The notes under the pieces were generated by a model that was not told the DNA's origin, ran no database searches, and saw only the letters and a list, made by a program, of their open reading frames with translations. 64,000 nt of DNA from Apostichopus japonicus (taxonomy: Eukaryota; Echinodermata; Holothuroidea; Aspidochirotida; Stichopodidae): assembly GCF_037975245.1 (NCBI RefSeq), contig NC_092568.1, positions 35,119,501 to 35,183,500 on the forward strand. Direction: 5' to 3'. Both the position numbers and the translations under genes were made by a program. This document shows positions 52,401 to 62,976 of the stretch, piece by piece (the stretch's first letter is position 1; each line of letters starts with the position of its first letter).

Positions 52401-53406
52401 TTTGGGGCTAAATTTATGGAGCCTTATCCGAGAAGAAGAGAATGAAAACATTTATAGGAGAAGGATGTCCTTGCAAAAATTGTACATTTTGGAGATTGTC
52501 AGAAATAATCTATTATTGTTATATAAATTTCTTTCAAAGATGTGACCGATAATGGGGATAATGGGGAATATTTCACAGGTGCATTAAAAGTAATAGTTTG
52601 CACTCTCTCCATTATAAACTAATATTGAATATGAATATGGTATGTATATTTTAGCCCTCGCAAGACTATTAGGTTTAAATCAGAAATTTCTACCACAGCG
52701 TTGAAAGCTCATTTATACGCTGAAATCTATGAGTAATCAATCATTCTTGGGATTTAAATTATATTGAATAAAATTATATGAAACTTGGAAACAACCGTCA
52801 AAAGAAGAAGTAATTGGAACATGGTCACTGGACGATCATCAAGACCCCTTCAAAGATGGTTTAGTCTAAGGTAATATTAATATAGAAATTATCATCTTGC
52901 AACAGGCTGAGTGTTGCTTTAATCTCAATTGGCCATTTTCTAGCCAATCGATGTTCTGCATGGTCCATTTTTCACCAAGCTTAATTCCTTTGACATGAAT
53001 GGCTTCACATTTCCAAGTCATCGAGCTCATGAAAAATCATTTTGTCCTGCAATGTTGACATTATATTAATGGAAACTTTTATGTTTGTAATTTGAACCAA
53101 AGGTACAGTAGGTGCCGTCCGTATCTTTGGTTTTGGTTTTTGGTATTTCCTCAGAAGAAGATTGTCATTAATGACACTAATATACCATCCACCAACCCCT
53201 ACTGTAGATATTTTCTCCGCATGGAGGTTATAACCATTCCTTTCATCTCCGTAAAGTAAAACAGTCTACTCAGATATTAACAATTTCTTATTTTCTTCTT
53301 ACTTTAATTGTTGACATTTTGATCCACATGTACCAAAGAATAGTTTAGTCGCCAAGTCAGTGTTTATCAAGTGAAGAGGCAAATTAAAAAAAATAAAAAC
53401 AATTGT

Positions 53407-53450
53407 GACTCCAGTCTGACTCCAGTCTGACTCCAGTCTGACTCGAGTCC
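53407..53450 (+). repeat. 11-bp tandem repeat, four copies
   Basis: GACTCCAGTCT repeated three times exactly, then GACTCGAGTCC. It is followed at 53457-53478 by a 10-bp-arm palindrome, GTCATTGACT...AGTCAATGAC, containing TGAGTCA, an AP-1/bZIP consensus. Confidence 0.85.
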
Positions 53451-54683
53451 AATCAAGTCATTGACTTGAGTCAATGACACTCTCAGAGACAGGCAGACCT
53501 GTTTCTGGTTATTGCACTTTATATCCGCTTTTCATTAAATATGACAATACATCCTTATACATACGCACGAACAACCAACCAACCAACACACAGACACTGA
53601 TGCACATAACATGGATAATAAACTTGCGACACAACTTGGAATTTCAGTTTCCTGTTTCATCTTGAAGTTTGGCTCTTTAATCTATCTGTGAGATTGTATC
53701 AATGAAAAATACTGAAGCACTTTCTGGAGCCGTACAGTAAGGGTTTTTCCATTATTTTTTTGTCATCTTCTAAAATTTGCCTTTTGTTTCCCCCTGGAGA
53801 AACAAAAAGTTGGAGAAAAACAAGTGAGACCTTTTTTTTTTTGTTGAGATGTTTAGTCTGGACATGGATGAGTTGCTGAAGATTGATTAGTTTGTCCATC
53901 TCTTATCAAATTACTGTCAACTAGGTACAAAAAGTTAGGCCCCTTTTCCGTCCAGAAGGCAATTTGACGGTAACGAAATATTGATGTAAAAATTTACAAA
54001 TGATATTGTAAGAGGGATATTGTTTGTGCAAGCTCAAGTTACTCATTTTCATTGGATGTCAGTAATTTGCAAAGACTCAAATTCAGTCCTTCTTTTGGAT
54101 GAAAGACAATTTTGCAGTTGTAATGACGTTGCAACTAGTTGCCATGGAAACAGGTGTTATCCAACAATTTTGATATTACTTGCCAGGAAGCTGCTGTAGG
54201 GAGAGTGACATGAACTGGTTGCACTGACAATTCCATAAAATGGGTACATTTGCGGGTATATCAGACCTACCATCTATCCCTGTCTTACACCGCTGCAGGA
54301 GAAATTCCTTCATCTCTCTCTTTGAACGACAATCTGCCGATGACTTTATCCAGAATATCTCAAGATTATGATTGTTTTGCCAGCTTGCTTGCTCTAAAAC
54401 ATAGCGCACGATCAGTGTGAATAAAACAGCTAGTACTATGTTACCATGTGAACCCAGCTTTGCTTCACCCTAGTTCTATTTTTTTCCCGCCTACTCAACT
54501 GCCTATTCGTTGCCACAGTAGGCCTATATTTACAATTTAACATCATAGCACATCATACCAATAATAAAGGACTTCTGGTTTAAAGCTTATTGACAACCAA
54601 GTACTGAATAAGAAAACAAATTATTCAATCGCGATCTAGTAATTATAAACGTCAGCTAGTTAGGGCCGCTTCGTTTTGTACGG

Positions 54684-54709
54684 CATATATATATATATAT
54701 ATATATATA
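54684..54709 (+). repeat. TA microsatellite
   Basis: About 13 AT units next to the hammerhead-like fragment. A second, imperfect TATATATC tract lies near 54858-54890 on the far side. Confidence 0.95.
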
Positions 54710-54749
54710 GATATGTTGAGACTAGTTGAGACTAGTGGAACACTAGTAG

Positions 54750-54790
54750 TTGTAACTCAGAGTTTCACGCGTTGAGCGATCATCAGACAA
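54750..54790 (-). ncRNA. Hammerhead-ribozyme-like motif
   Basis: On the minus strand the order is TTGT, CTGATGA, a stem-loop with CGC/GCG arms, GAAA, CTC-T-GAG, T, ACAA. This has all core bases of a hammerhead: CUGAUGA, GAAA, A15.1 opposite U16.1, a U at the cleavage position, and stem I TTGT/ACAA. The stem III region is nearly self-complementary with a one-base loop, so it could pair only between two molecules, as in minimal hammerheads of retroelements. A U-U mismatch closes stem II. It sits between TA microsatellites. The fold is seen in the sequence; activity is inference. Confidence 0.45.
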
Positions 54791-56979
54791 ACATATATTT
54801 CGCTCTGTCCACCAGACATAGAGCACTCTGCGCCAAGGTAGACGCCAACCAACCAACTATATATATCTATATATCTATATATAATATGTGACTGTAAGCC
54901 TACTGGTATGTTCATTCACCTGACCTACATGTATGTGTGCGTGTGCTCTCAGCAGAGAGAGAGAGATGATGAAAAACCAACTTTAACACACTTTCAGAAT
55001 GAATTTAGACTGACATGAGTTCCTCCAGTGTGACAAGGTATCTCAAGGAAGGTATAATACAGGGGATCTGAGGTAGATTAAGAATGTCATTTGTTTTTTT
55101 GTTTGTTGTTTTCTTCTTTTTTTAATTATATTTATGTATTTTCTTGTTCCCCTAAGCTGACAGCTGTTGCTAGAAACTGGTACTAGATTGCCACAAAGTG
55201 AAATAATGGTTGGAGGCAAATTATCCTGAAAAACATATTTGTATGTAAATGTTCAGTAGCTATGCAATCTTTCATTCATCTGAGTCTTTGTAACACAAGA
55301 AAGAGTTAATCAAATTTACCTTTGTTGTGGAAGGACTTGGGGGGGGGGGGGGAAGCAGGGTACAGAGATTTGTGGAGAACTGTAAATAAAGTATTACTTT
55401 GGTGAATTGAAGACTATATGCATCAGTTCTGCTATTACTAGCATTGCAGTTACATGATCTTTGTGACTATTCAAAGCTTGGTACATTTGTCTCTACATTA
55501 AAGAGAATAAGCTGTGATATGAATAATATTATAGTGAAACTGTCATCGTGTTCTTGGGTTCAGCCGAGACAAGCACATATTTTAAATTTGTGTCCAAACT
55601 ATTTTGAAACAAGAAGTGGATTAAGTTTAATACATCCAACAATTAATCCATCTTACATTAAACTCCTTGGTCGAATTACTCTTTGTCAAACCTTCCCTTA
55701 GTTCTCCTGTGACTCCTCTTTATCTATTATCATACCCCTCTCCGAGACTTAATCATGACTGTCTTTTCTGAATTAAAATCAGTTGTTCGTCAATGTCTAT
55801 CACCCAACTAACATTTTATAGCCTCATGCCACTTCTAATCAGATTCACAGAAGTCATTAGTGCAATGTTTCATTGACACACACACACATACACTAATACC
55901 AATTATTTATGCTCGTTTGCTGTCATCTAATAATTAAGAAAGGCATGTATATATACACAAATCCCTGACAAAACATGATTGCATGTGTGGAAACATTGTA
56001 TAGTTTTGATCCAGCTTCTGTTGTCAGAGAGAGTTAATTGCAATCAATCAAATTAAGTGCCCGAGTCGCAAATAATATCTTGTAACTACTTAATCTACTA
56101 TAATCTGACGCTCAGATCTCTTTTAGCATATCTGTTGCGGCAATGCAGATCGCGTATCGCCTAGCTTGTAAATAAATTAAGGGAAACCCGAGACTGCAGT
56201 TTGAAGGGTCTTTTCATGGATGATAGTTTCCTTGCCAAATTATGCCTAATCCCCCAATTCTTTATCATTTGCCAGTGTGTTCAATCTCGTACATCACTGT
56301 AGCCGCATATGATATCTATTGATCTCCATTCCCTCTATAAGAGACCGTCTCTTGCAAATGCTCACGAATTGTATTACCGTCCTTCTCAGTTTACGTGAGA
56401 CCGCACGGAATTTGGCGATTACCGACCCGAAACAATTTTGTTATAAAAAAAAAATATAAAAAAATTCCCGGCAATCTTCTCTGCTAACTCACAGTGATGA
56501 AATTTTGATTAAGGAACAAACTTTTTGCCGACCATCTCCTCCTTTGAATTGAGATCTTCCGTCGCGTGGCGCCTTTTCAACAGAGCCTTAAATCCCTCTT
56601 TGCAATTTAGCAGAATCAGCCCCCGTGGCGGTAATTAACTTAAGAGATGGTGTTGAAACACAAGCATAAGTCAAAAGTGAGGCAGAAGTTTGATGAGATG
56701 ACTGAAACAGAAGAGAATGTATGATGAAAGGCAAGATGTTTTTACAGCATTGGACAAATCACTTGTGTGTAAATTTATACAGCACTTTAAAGGGGGGTGG
56801 GTGTATATACATCTGGCCAGCCCTCTAGATACAGTCATGTATATACTGTACATGTAGTAAAGATTCTTTTGCATTCTACATGCAAGTTTTCAGTCTTTGA
56901 AATTATCTATCTGCTTTTGACCAGTTAGTACAGATTCGACCACTTAGAATTGTCCAGTGCTGGCACTGGTTCTCATGGC

Positions 56980-57345
56980 TAGGGGAATCTACTGTGATTG
57001 GTACTCATGCTGTTATAGTCATACTGGTACTCATGTCATTCGGAAATCTATTATAACCTAATGCCTAGTGCAAAAAGTCACAGTTATAGCTTCTTGTACT
57101 CTTATTCATGCCGATGGGAATTCTACTGTGATTGGAGCTCATGCTGTTGTACTCGTACTGGTACTCATGTCATTCGGAAATCTATTATAGCCTGACGGCT
57201 ACTGCAAAATTTAGTACTCGTAGTCATGGTTATAGCTTCTTGTACTCTTATTCATGCTGATGGGAATTCTACTGTGATTGGTACTCATGCTGTTGTACTC
57301 GTACTGGTACTCATGCAAAGGGGAATTCTACATGTACTCATGCTG
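56980..57345 (+). repeat. Three-copy ~140-bp tandem repeat
   Basis: Marker GGGAAT(T)CTACTGTGATTGG occurs near 56983, 57116 and 57262. Units contain many internal TACTCATG words, so a short ancestral repeat is likely. Confidence 0.85.
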
Positions 57346-58195
57346 GTGTACAGTACTGGTACCTCTAGTCTGGCATTAACACATAGTAATCTAATCTTCA
57401 TTCCAACTAAGAAGATCTATGTTATTAAAGTCGGTGAAATTATACACAGTTTAGTGATCGGTCTAATATTGAACCGTTTCATCCTGCTAAATACAGAAAG
57501 TTTTGTGTCACCGCAAATCTGAATGTTTTGCTTGTGTAAAACATTTTCCCAAATTTCACCATTCTCTGATGAAATTTAAGTAACAGCTTTAAACAAAGCT
57601 TAAAGGGTCCGGTAAACCACCATCAGTTCATAGCCTTGAATTCAACACAAGACGAAGCTCAAAGAATGTCTCCAATTGGATTCTGTCCTGCTATCACATT
57701 TGTTTAGATATCTCAGCCACTGATTCTTGCGACTGTTTGATTCTCCATCAAATAAAAATCCTTATACGCGATATGCCTCGGTGGTATCTTATATTGTATT
57801 ACATGCCAACATGACTATTTGTTTAGATTTAGTTTTATTGGAAATCGATACAGCTTATTATTATTAATGTTTTTTATTGTTCCGGTCATTCAATATGATT
57901 CAATCTCCAGCACTCCTTGACATTCCTTTTGTCTGAAATTTCTTTAAGAAGTGAATGAGATTTAATCAAATTTGAACCAGAGGCTCAAAATTTGATTGAC
58001 ATTCGAGAAAAGCATTTTTCATGTCTATGAAATACTGTAACATGAAACTTTCATTGTCAGAGGCTCCAACTTAATTGAATAGAAATGTTTTCTCAAATCC
58101 TTATCGGATATGTAATATTAAAGAGAAAATATGAAATTGATTATGATGTAGGAGTTTTTGAATATAACAAGAGAACACCCCACCCCCTCCCATAA

Positions 58196-58900
58196 TGTAG
58201 AGTGCAAATGTCAAAGGTCACTTGAGGTCAACGGGAAAGAAGTGTGAAAATCTTGTAAACATGATATCTCAAGGAAAATTGCCTATATGGCATGTGGATT
58301 TCCTGCAATTAGTTCAGTGAACCCTATTGATTGTGGTGGAGGTCAAAGGTCATTTGGGTCCACAATGGGCAACTGTGAATATATCAAAAGTGCTATATCT
58401 CCAGAACCAGAACATGAGCTCATATATGCATGGTACGATAGCCTTGTATATTGTCTGTTTATGCACAATTTGATGTAGGTCAGAGTTCATTTAGGTCATT
58501 AGGCGTCAAAAACTTGAACACAATGTAAATACAATATTTCCAGATATAAAACTGCAGTAGCTGGTATGTATGGCTATGGCTTCTCTATAATGAGTACAAG
58601 AACCCTATTGTTTTTGGTGGAGGGTACAGGTCATTTGGGTTCGGTAGAGGTTACACCCTGGAAATTTTAAGCATGGCATAAGATTGGCATATGACTTTCC
58701 TATAATGAGTACAAGAGCCCAGTAATTTGTTGTGAATGTCAAAGGTCATTTGAGGTCAGCAAGGGGGAAGTGTAAAAACCTGAAAAGTACTGTAGCTGGA
58801 TAGTTTTGTTTTCAAGTTGAGACTTCTAATTTGCTTCAAGTCAATGGTTGTTTAAGGCTCACAGAATTCAATCCCTTCAAACCTTTCTTCTAATTTAGGG
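58196..58900 (+). repeat. AGGTCA-rich degenerate repeat, cluster 3
   Basis: About five units of 105-150 bp, the best preserved copies in the window. A perfect DR1 (AGGTCAAAGGTCA) is at 58340-58352. Composite sites with half-sites spaced by 1 and then 4 nt are at 58208-58230 and 58736-58758. A related copy continues near 59393-59417. Confidence 0.78.
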
Positions 58901-59448
58901 AGGTGGTCACTGGTCAGTAGTAACCTTTTAGTTTCAGCATCATATTTGGTGCAAGGACATGGTGTACAGAAAAGCACATAATTGGTCAAAACCTAATTGA
59001 TATATTGTTGTTATGAAATTGAGAATGGTTTTTGTATTTTTAAGAACCTAATTAATATTTCCTGAAAGTTTACACCATTTCAGGGTAATATTTCATTGCT
59101 CTCACTATCTTGGTATATATCCATGTGTTAATTCCATACTTAATTGGTACAGGTTTAAGATGCTGTTTAAGATATCATTGCTATCTAAGTTTAGTCAGAA
59201 ATTACTTCACAACATCTTGAAACTGCTCTGAATTCTCAATATTGAAGACTTCAGGGATTTATTTTGACACAGAACACTGGACCTTATCCCATTATAGTTG
59301 CCCTTATTAGTGCTTGTTATTTCAACAAGTACAGTACATTGAGCGACAGTTATTGTCCAAATAGTGTACCCAAATATGATGATGATGGTGGAAGGTCATT
59401 TGAAGTCATCAGAGGTCAAGGTCTGGAAACCGTGTTACCTCAACAATA

Positions 59449-59563
59449 GCCTCTGAAGAAGATCCTGCTAGGATCGAAACGTCAGGCCAACTTACTTTTA
59501 CACATTCTATTACACAGGCTCTCTAGTGGATAAGCAGTTTGCTAACAGTTTTATTTTATTTTG
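59449..59563 (+). mobile_element. Truncated Penelope-like element tail with target duplication
   Basis: The segment starts GCCTCTGAAGAAGATCC and includes GGATCGAAACGTCAGGCC, a word set common near the ends of Penelope-like retroelements in invertebrates (from memory of the family). It is flanked by an exact 15-bp direct repeat, GTTACCTCAACAATA, at 59434-59448 and 59564-59578, so it behaves as a discrete 115-bp insertion. GCCT/AGGC and GATCCT/AGGATC pairings give a hammerhead-like fold. The family name is inference; the insertion itself is well supported by the duplication. Confidence 0.65.
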
Positions 59564-61167
59564 GTTACCTCAACAATATGTTAGATATATGGCTTTACTG
59601 CGTCAGGATTTGACCTTCCTCTTTTAGGTGGCTGAGAGGGTTTTCCACTTCCACTAATGACTGTTATCTGTCATCAACTTTCAGAAGGGTAGTACCTTTG
59701 TAATGATCAAGTTATCTGGAACTCTTGTATGATGTTCTGGTACTTGACTTCAGGACACATTTTCCTCACGTTTGTGCTATCAATCAGGTGATTCCATTTA
59801 CAGTAGAAACTTATAAGGCAAGGAATCACTAAGCCTGCTGGCTTTCTGGTTTAACATTATCTCTTCTTTTGCACCATTTTTCTGCTACTCTTTGCGGATA
59901 GAATTTCTGCAAGTTCATCTTGTAGAATCCTCATGTGAATTTCAAGGTAAATTAAATCTTTGTTGAAATATGTGAGTTGTCATGAATAAATTTTGATCGT
60001 GGAATGTCTGGCTTGCTATTTGCAGAATTGATTTCCCTGAGTGGATGAATGGTGCTAGGTTTTTATTATTGTTTACTACATCTGGTCTGCTTTTATTATG
60101 TGTTTTTTCTTTGTTCTGTTCAAACTTCTGTGAGTACTGTATATCAAAATGTTTGTCTGTGTCTGTGTGTGTGTTTTATTACCTTTTTCTTGTTTGCAGG
60201 TTCTTCGAGATATGGATGCATATTTTAATAGAAATAATTTCAACTGAATTGCTTTTAATTTTTTGTCTTCTTCAAAACGATTTGAAAGATGAGTATATCA
60301 CGCAGTACTCAGCTACACTGTTACAAATAGGACTAACTATGAATTATTTGAATGTGTATGAACCCATATATTTGTTATAATTTCCATTCTGTTTCCGAGT
60401 CATATTGTTTTATTTATGCCTGATACTTTTTTTGTTCTGTTTCGTTATAAGTGAACCCTCGGTTGCAAATGCCATCGTTCAAACATTGTCTTATATGATA
60501 GCAAATGAGCCTGTTTTGTGTTGCTGGGATAACTTAATTTGTCCCTATGTATCCTGCTTTGATGTGTTTTATCTTGTCACTGGTGAATTATGGAAGTACA
60601 AATGAAATGATGATGTTGTAGATGTACTTCTGTTGCTGTGTTGCATGTGAAGCATACCAATAACTCCATGATATGTCAATTCTGTATATTTCTGTCTTAC
60701 CTACATTCTTCCAGCTGAGAATCTTGTAACATGTGAATAATTCTTCATGCCTGGTTTTAAATGGAAATGATTCCTTTTTTTCTTTCTACATCTTTGTCGG
60801 AAACAATTGCTTCACAATCCAATCGAAGTTCTGCAATCTTCGCTTAACTTTCGAAAAAACTTCTACCAGATTGGCAGTGATGATTGGGAGAAAATGGATT
60901 CACTGAATTCTACTCATACCATATAAATTCTATGACTTTCCCTTATATTGCTTTCACACCTCCGCCCTCTCCCCCCCCCCCCCTCTCCCATCCCCTTCTC
61001 CCAAATCTCCTGTTCGTTTCTGTACCATTTTCAATTATTTCATTAAAATATGAGGTAATTCTGCATTCTTGTCCCATGCAAGAGAAGAAATCCTCCATTT
61101 ATGTATTTTATATGATTTGATTTGGTGATTGGTGGATCAAGGGTTATCATCCTCATCACACTCAGAT

Positions 61168-61556
61168 ACATCTACATGTGATGTATTTGATCTACATGTG
61201 ATGTACATGTGATGTACAGTACATGTGATGTATTTGATCTACATGTGATGTACATGTGATGTACTTGTGATGTATTTGATCTACATGTGATGTACATGTG
61301 ATGTATTTGATCTACATGTGATGTACATGTGATGTACTTGTGATGTATTTGATCTACATGTGATGTATATGTGATGTACATGTGATGTACTTGTGATGTA
61401 TTTGATCTACATGTGATGTACATGTGATGTATTTGATCTACATGTGATGTACATGTGATGTACTTGTGATGTATTTGATCTACATGTGATGTACATGTGA
61501 TGTACTTGTGATGTATTTTTGATGTATTTGTGATGTGTTTGTGATGTGTTTGTGTA
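61168..61556 (+). repeat. 11-bp minisatellite with a 42-bp higher order
   Basis: The basic unit is ACATGTGATGT with variant ACTTGTGATGT and a 9-bp variant ATTTGATCT. These combine as 11+11+11+9 to give a recurring 42-bp block. The array ends only about 70 bp before the FN3 exon acceptor. Minus-strand open frames here are products of the repeat. Confidence 0.92.
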
Positions 61557-61629
61557 CTTAGAGTGAAAATTGCATTCTCTAATTGTTATATAATAACTAA
61601 ATACCTTTTCTGTTTTCTCCTGACCACAG

Positions 61630-61769
61630 CTCCCGATCCCCCAATCATCATTCCCTCGGAATGTAGCGCTGAGAATAACAGCGTCACAATCGCATGGCAG
61701 GCGCATCCATCCAGCTGGGTAGAGGGCTACGTCCTGGAATTAGATGACGGGAACAATGGAGCATTCAGA
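61630..61769 (+). CDS. TRIM9: TRIM9/67-like gene, exon with first half of FN3 domain
   Basis: This is a 140-bp exon entering in phase 1 and leaving in phase 0, with acceptor TTCTCCTGACCACAG and a good donor GTAAGC. After the shared Ala it reads PDPPIIIPSECSAENNSVTI, then AWQAHPSSWVEGYVLELDDG, then NNGAFR. The P-x-x-P start, a cysteine before NNS, the V-T-(I/L)-x-W strand, then (D/E)GY-(I/V)LELDDG-x-x-G-x-FR are the A to C strands of the TRIM9/67 FN3 domain. The remaining strands and the PRY-SPRY domain are expected on exons beyond the window. The exon sits between two minisatellites, one ending about 70 bp before it and one starting about 520 bp after it. Confidence 0.94.
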
Positions 61770-62287
61770 GTAAGCTTTATAGGGATTTAAGGGAATATAT
61801 TGAAATGACTGTATGAAACAGTTAAATGTGTTAGGGTATTATTATCATCAGGGACTATGATGTTCCCTTGCCAGTTGACCAGACCACAGGATATTCTAAT
61901 AGATGTTTGGAGGTGGGTGAGGGGGGGGGGGGAGAGGGAAATATAGCAACAGAATAGGGCATATTAAACCTCACGAGAAACACTTTAGAAAAAAAAACTC
62001 AAAACAAATGTGATAAAACATGGATAACTAAATAAAGATGAGTTTAATACCACAAAGTTCAGCCCAGAGGAACATAGGCAATCAATACCTGATAAGATTG
62101 CTAATTCACTTGTAATTGCCTGTAAGTTGAATTAATTAATTAATAGTGATACAATGAGTAGTCCCATGTATGAGTTCTTACCATCTAAATTAATTAATTA
62201 ATTAATATACTACAAGGGTCAGAGAGAATCATTGATTGGAGCAATGTAAGGCCATCGATAACCTTTCACAGGACTAAGATTTAGCAA

Positions 62288-62976
62288 GGTGCAGTATGGT
62301 GCAGACTGGTATGGTGCAGACTGGTGTATGGTGGAGACTGGTATATGGTAAAGACTGGTATGTTATGCAGACTGGTATGGTAAAGACTGGTATGTTGTGC
62401 AGACTGGTGTATGTTGTGCAGAATGATATGGTAAAGACTGGTATATGGTGAAGACTGATATGGTAAAATTTACTTCGCTCCTCGCTTACCTGTCTCCTCA
62501 CAACCTTAGCACCTCGTTCTACCATGCCTATAAAGTCCTGGTAAAATAATAACACTGTGTTGTGCAGACTGGTATGGTAAAGACTGCTTGATGTGCAGAC
62601 TTGTACATGGTGCAGACTGGTATATTATGCAGACTGGTATATGGTAAAGACTGGTATATTGAAGCCTGATATGGTGAAGACTGGTATATTGAAGCCTGAT
62701 ATGGTGAAGACTGATATATGGTGCAGACTGGTATATGGTGCAGACTGGTATATGGTAAAGACTGGTATATGGTAAAGACTGGTACATGGTGCAGACTGGT
62801 ACATGGTGCAGACTGATATATGGTGCAGACTGGTATATGGTGAAGACTGGTATATGGTACAGACTGGTATAAGGTAAAGACTGGTATCTGGTAAAGACTG
62901 GTATATGGTGCAGACTGATATGGTGCAGATTGGTATATGGTGCAGACTGATATGGTGATGACTGGTATATGGTGCT
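62288..62976 (+). repeat. 17-bp minisatellite, about 35 copies
   Basis: The unit is AGACTGGTATATGGTGC, with GGTAAAG and GATATGG variants. A 69-bp foreign segment (62470-62538) interrupts it. Minus-strand open frames of 90-180 residues are repeat artefacts. Confidence 0.92.
62470..62538 (+). repeat. Dispersed motif copy inserted in the 17-bp minisatellite
   Basis: The segment carries TTACTTCGCTCC, GCTTACCTGTCTCCTCACAA and CCTTAGCAC, unlike the minisatellite. The 9-bp word TGGTAAAAT lies immediately on each side (62461-62469 and 62539-62547), as a target duplication would. Because the minisatellite itself contains TGGTAAAG, part of this match could be coincidental. Confidence 0.5.

Larger units (their letters stand above)
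41525..61629 (+). other. Long intron between COS and FN3 exons (20.1 kb)
   Basis: It is bounded by donor GTTGGT and acceptor CTGACCACAG, with phases agreeing across it. It holds tandem arrays at 41879-42215, 46018-46440, 56980-57345 and 61168-61556, a hammerhead-like fragment between TA tracts (54684-54890), an AGGTCA repeat cluster (58196-58900, with a further copy near 59393), and a Penelope-like tail with target duplication (59434-59578). GC-richer patches near 49800-50600, 52090-52480 and 56380-56640 look unlike the repeats and could be regulatory. No second gene could be identified in either strand. Confidence 0.8.

Noticed and set aside
61172-61706. Minus-strand open frames with His-Met-Tyr-Ile-Thr repeats
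   Set aside because: They are produced by the 11-bp minisatellite, and one runs through the FN3 exon on the wrong strand.
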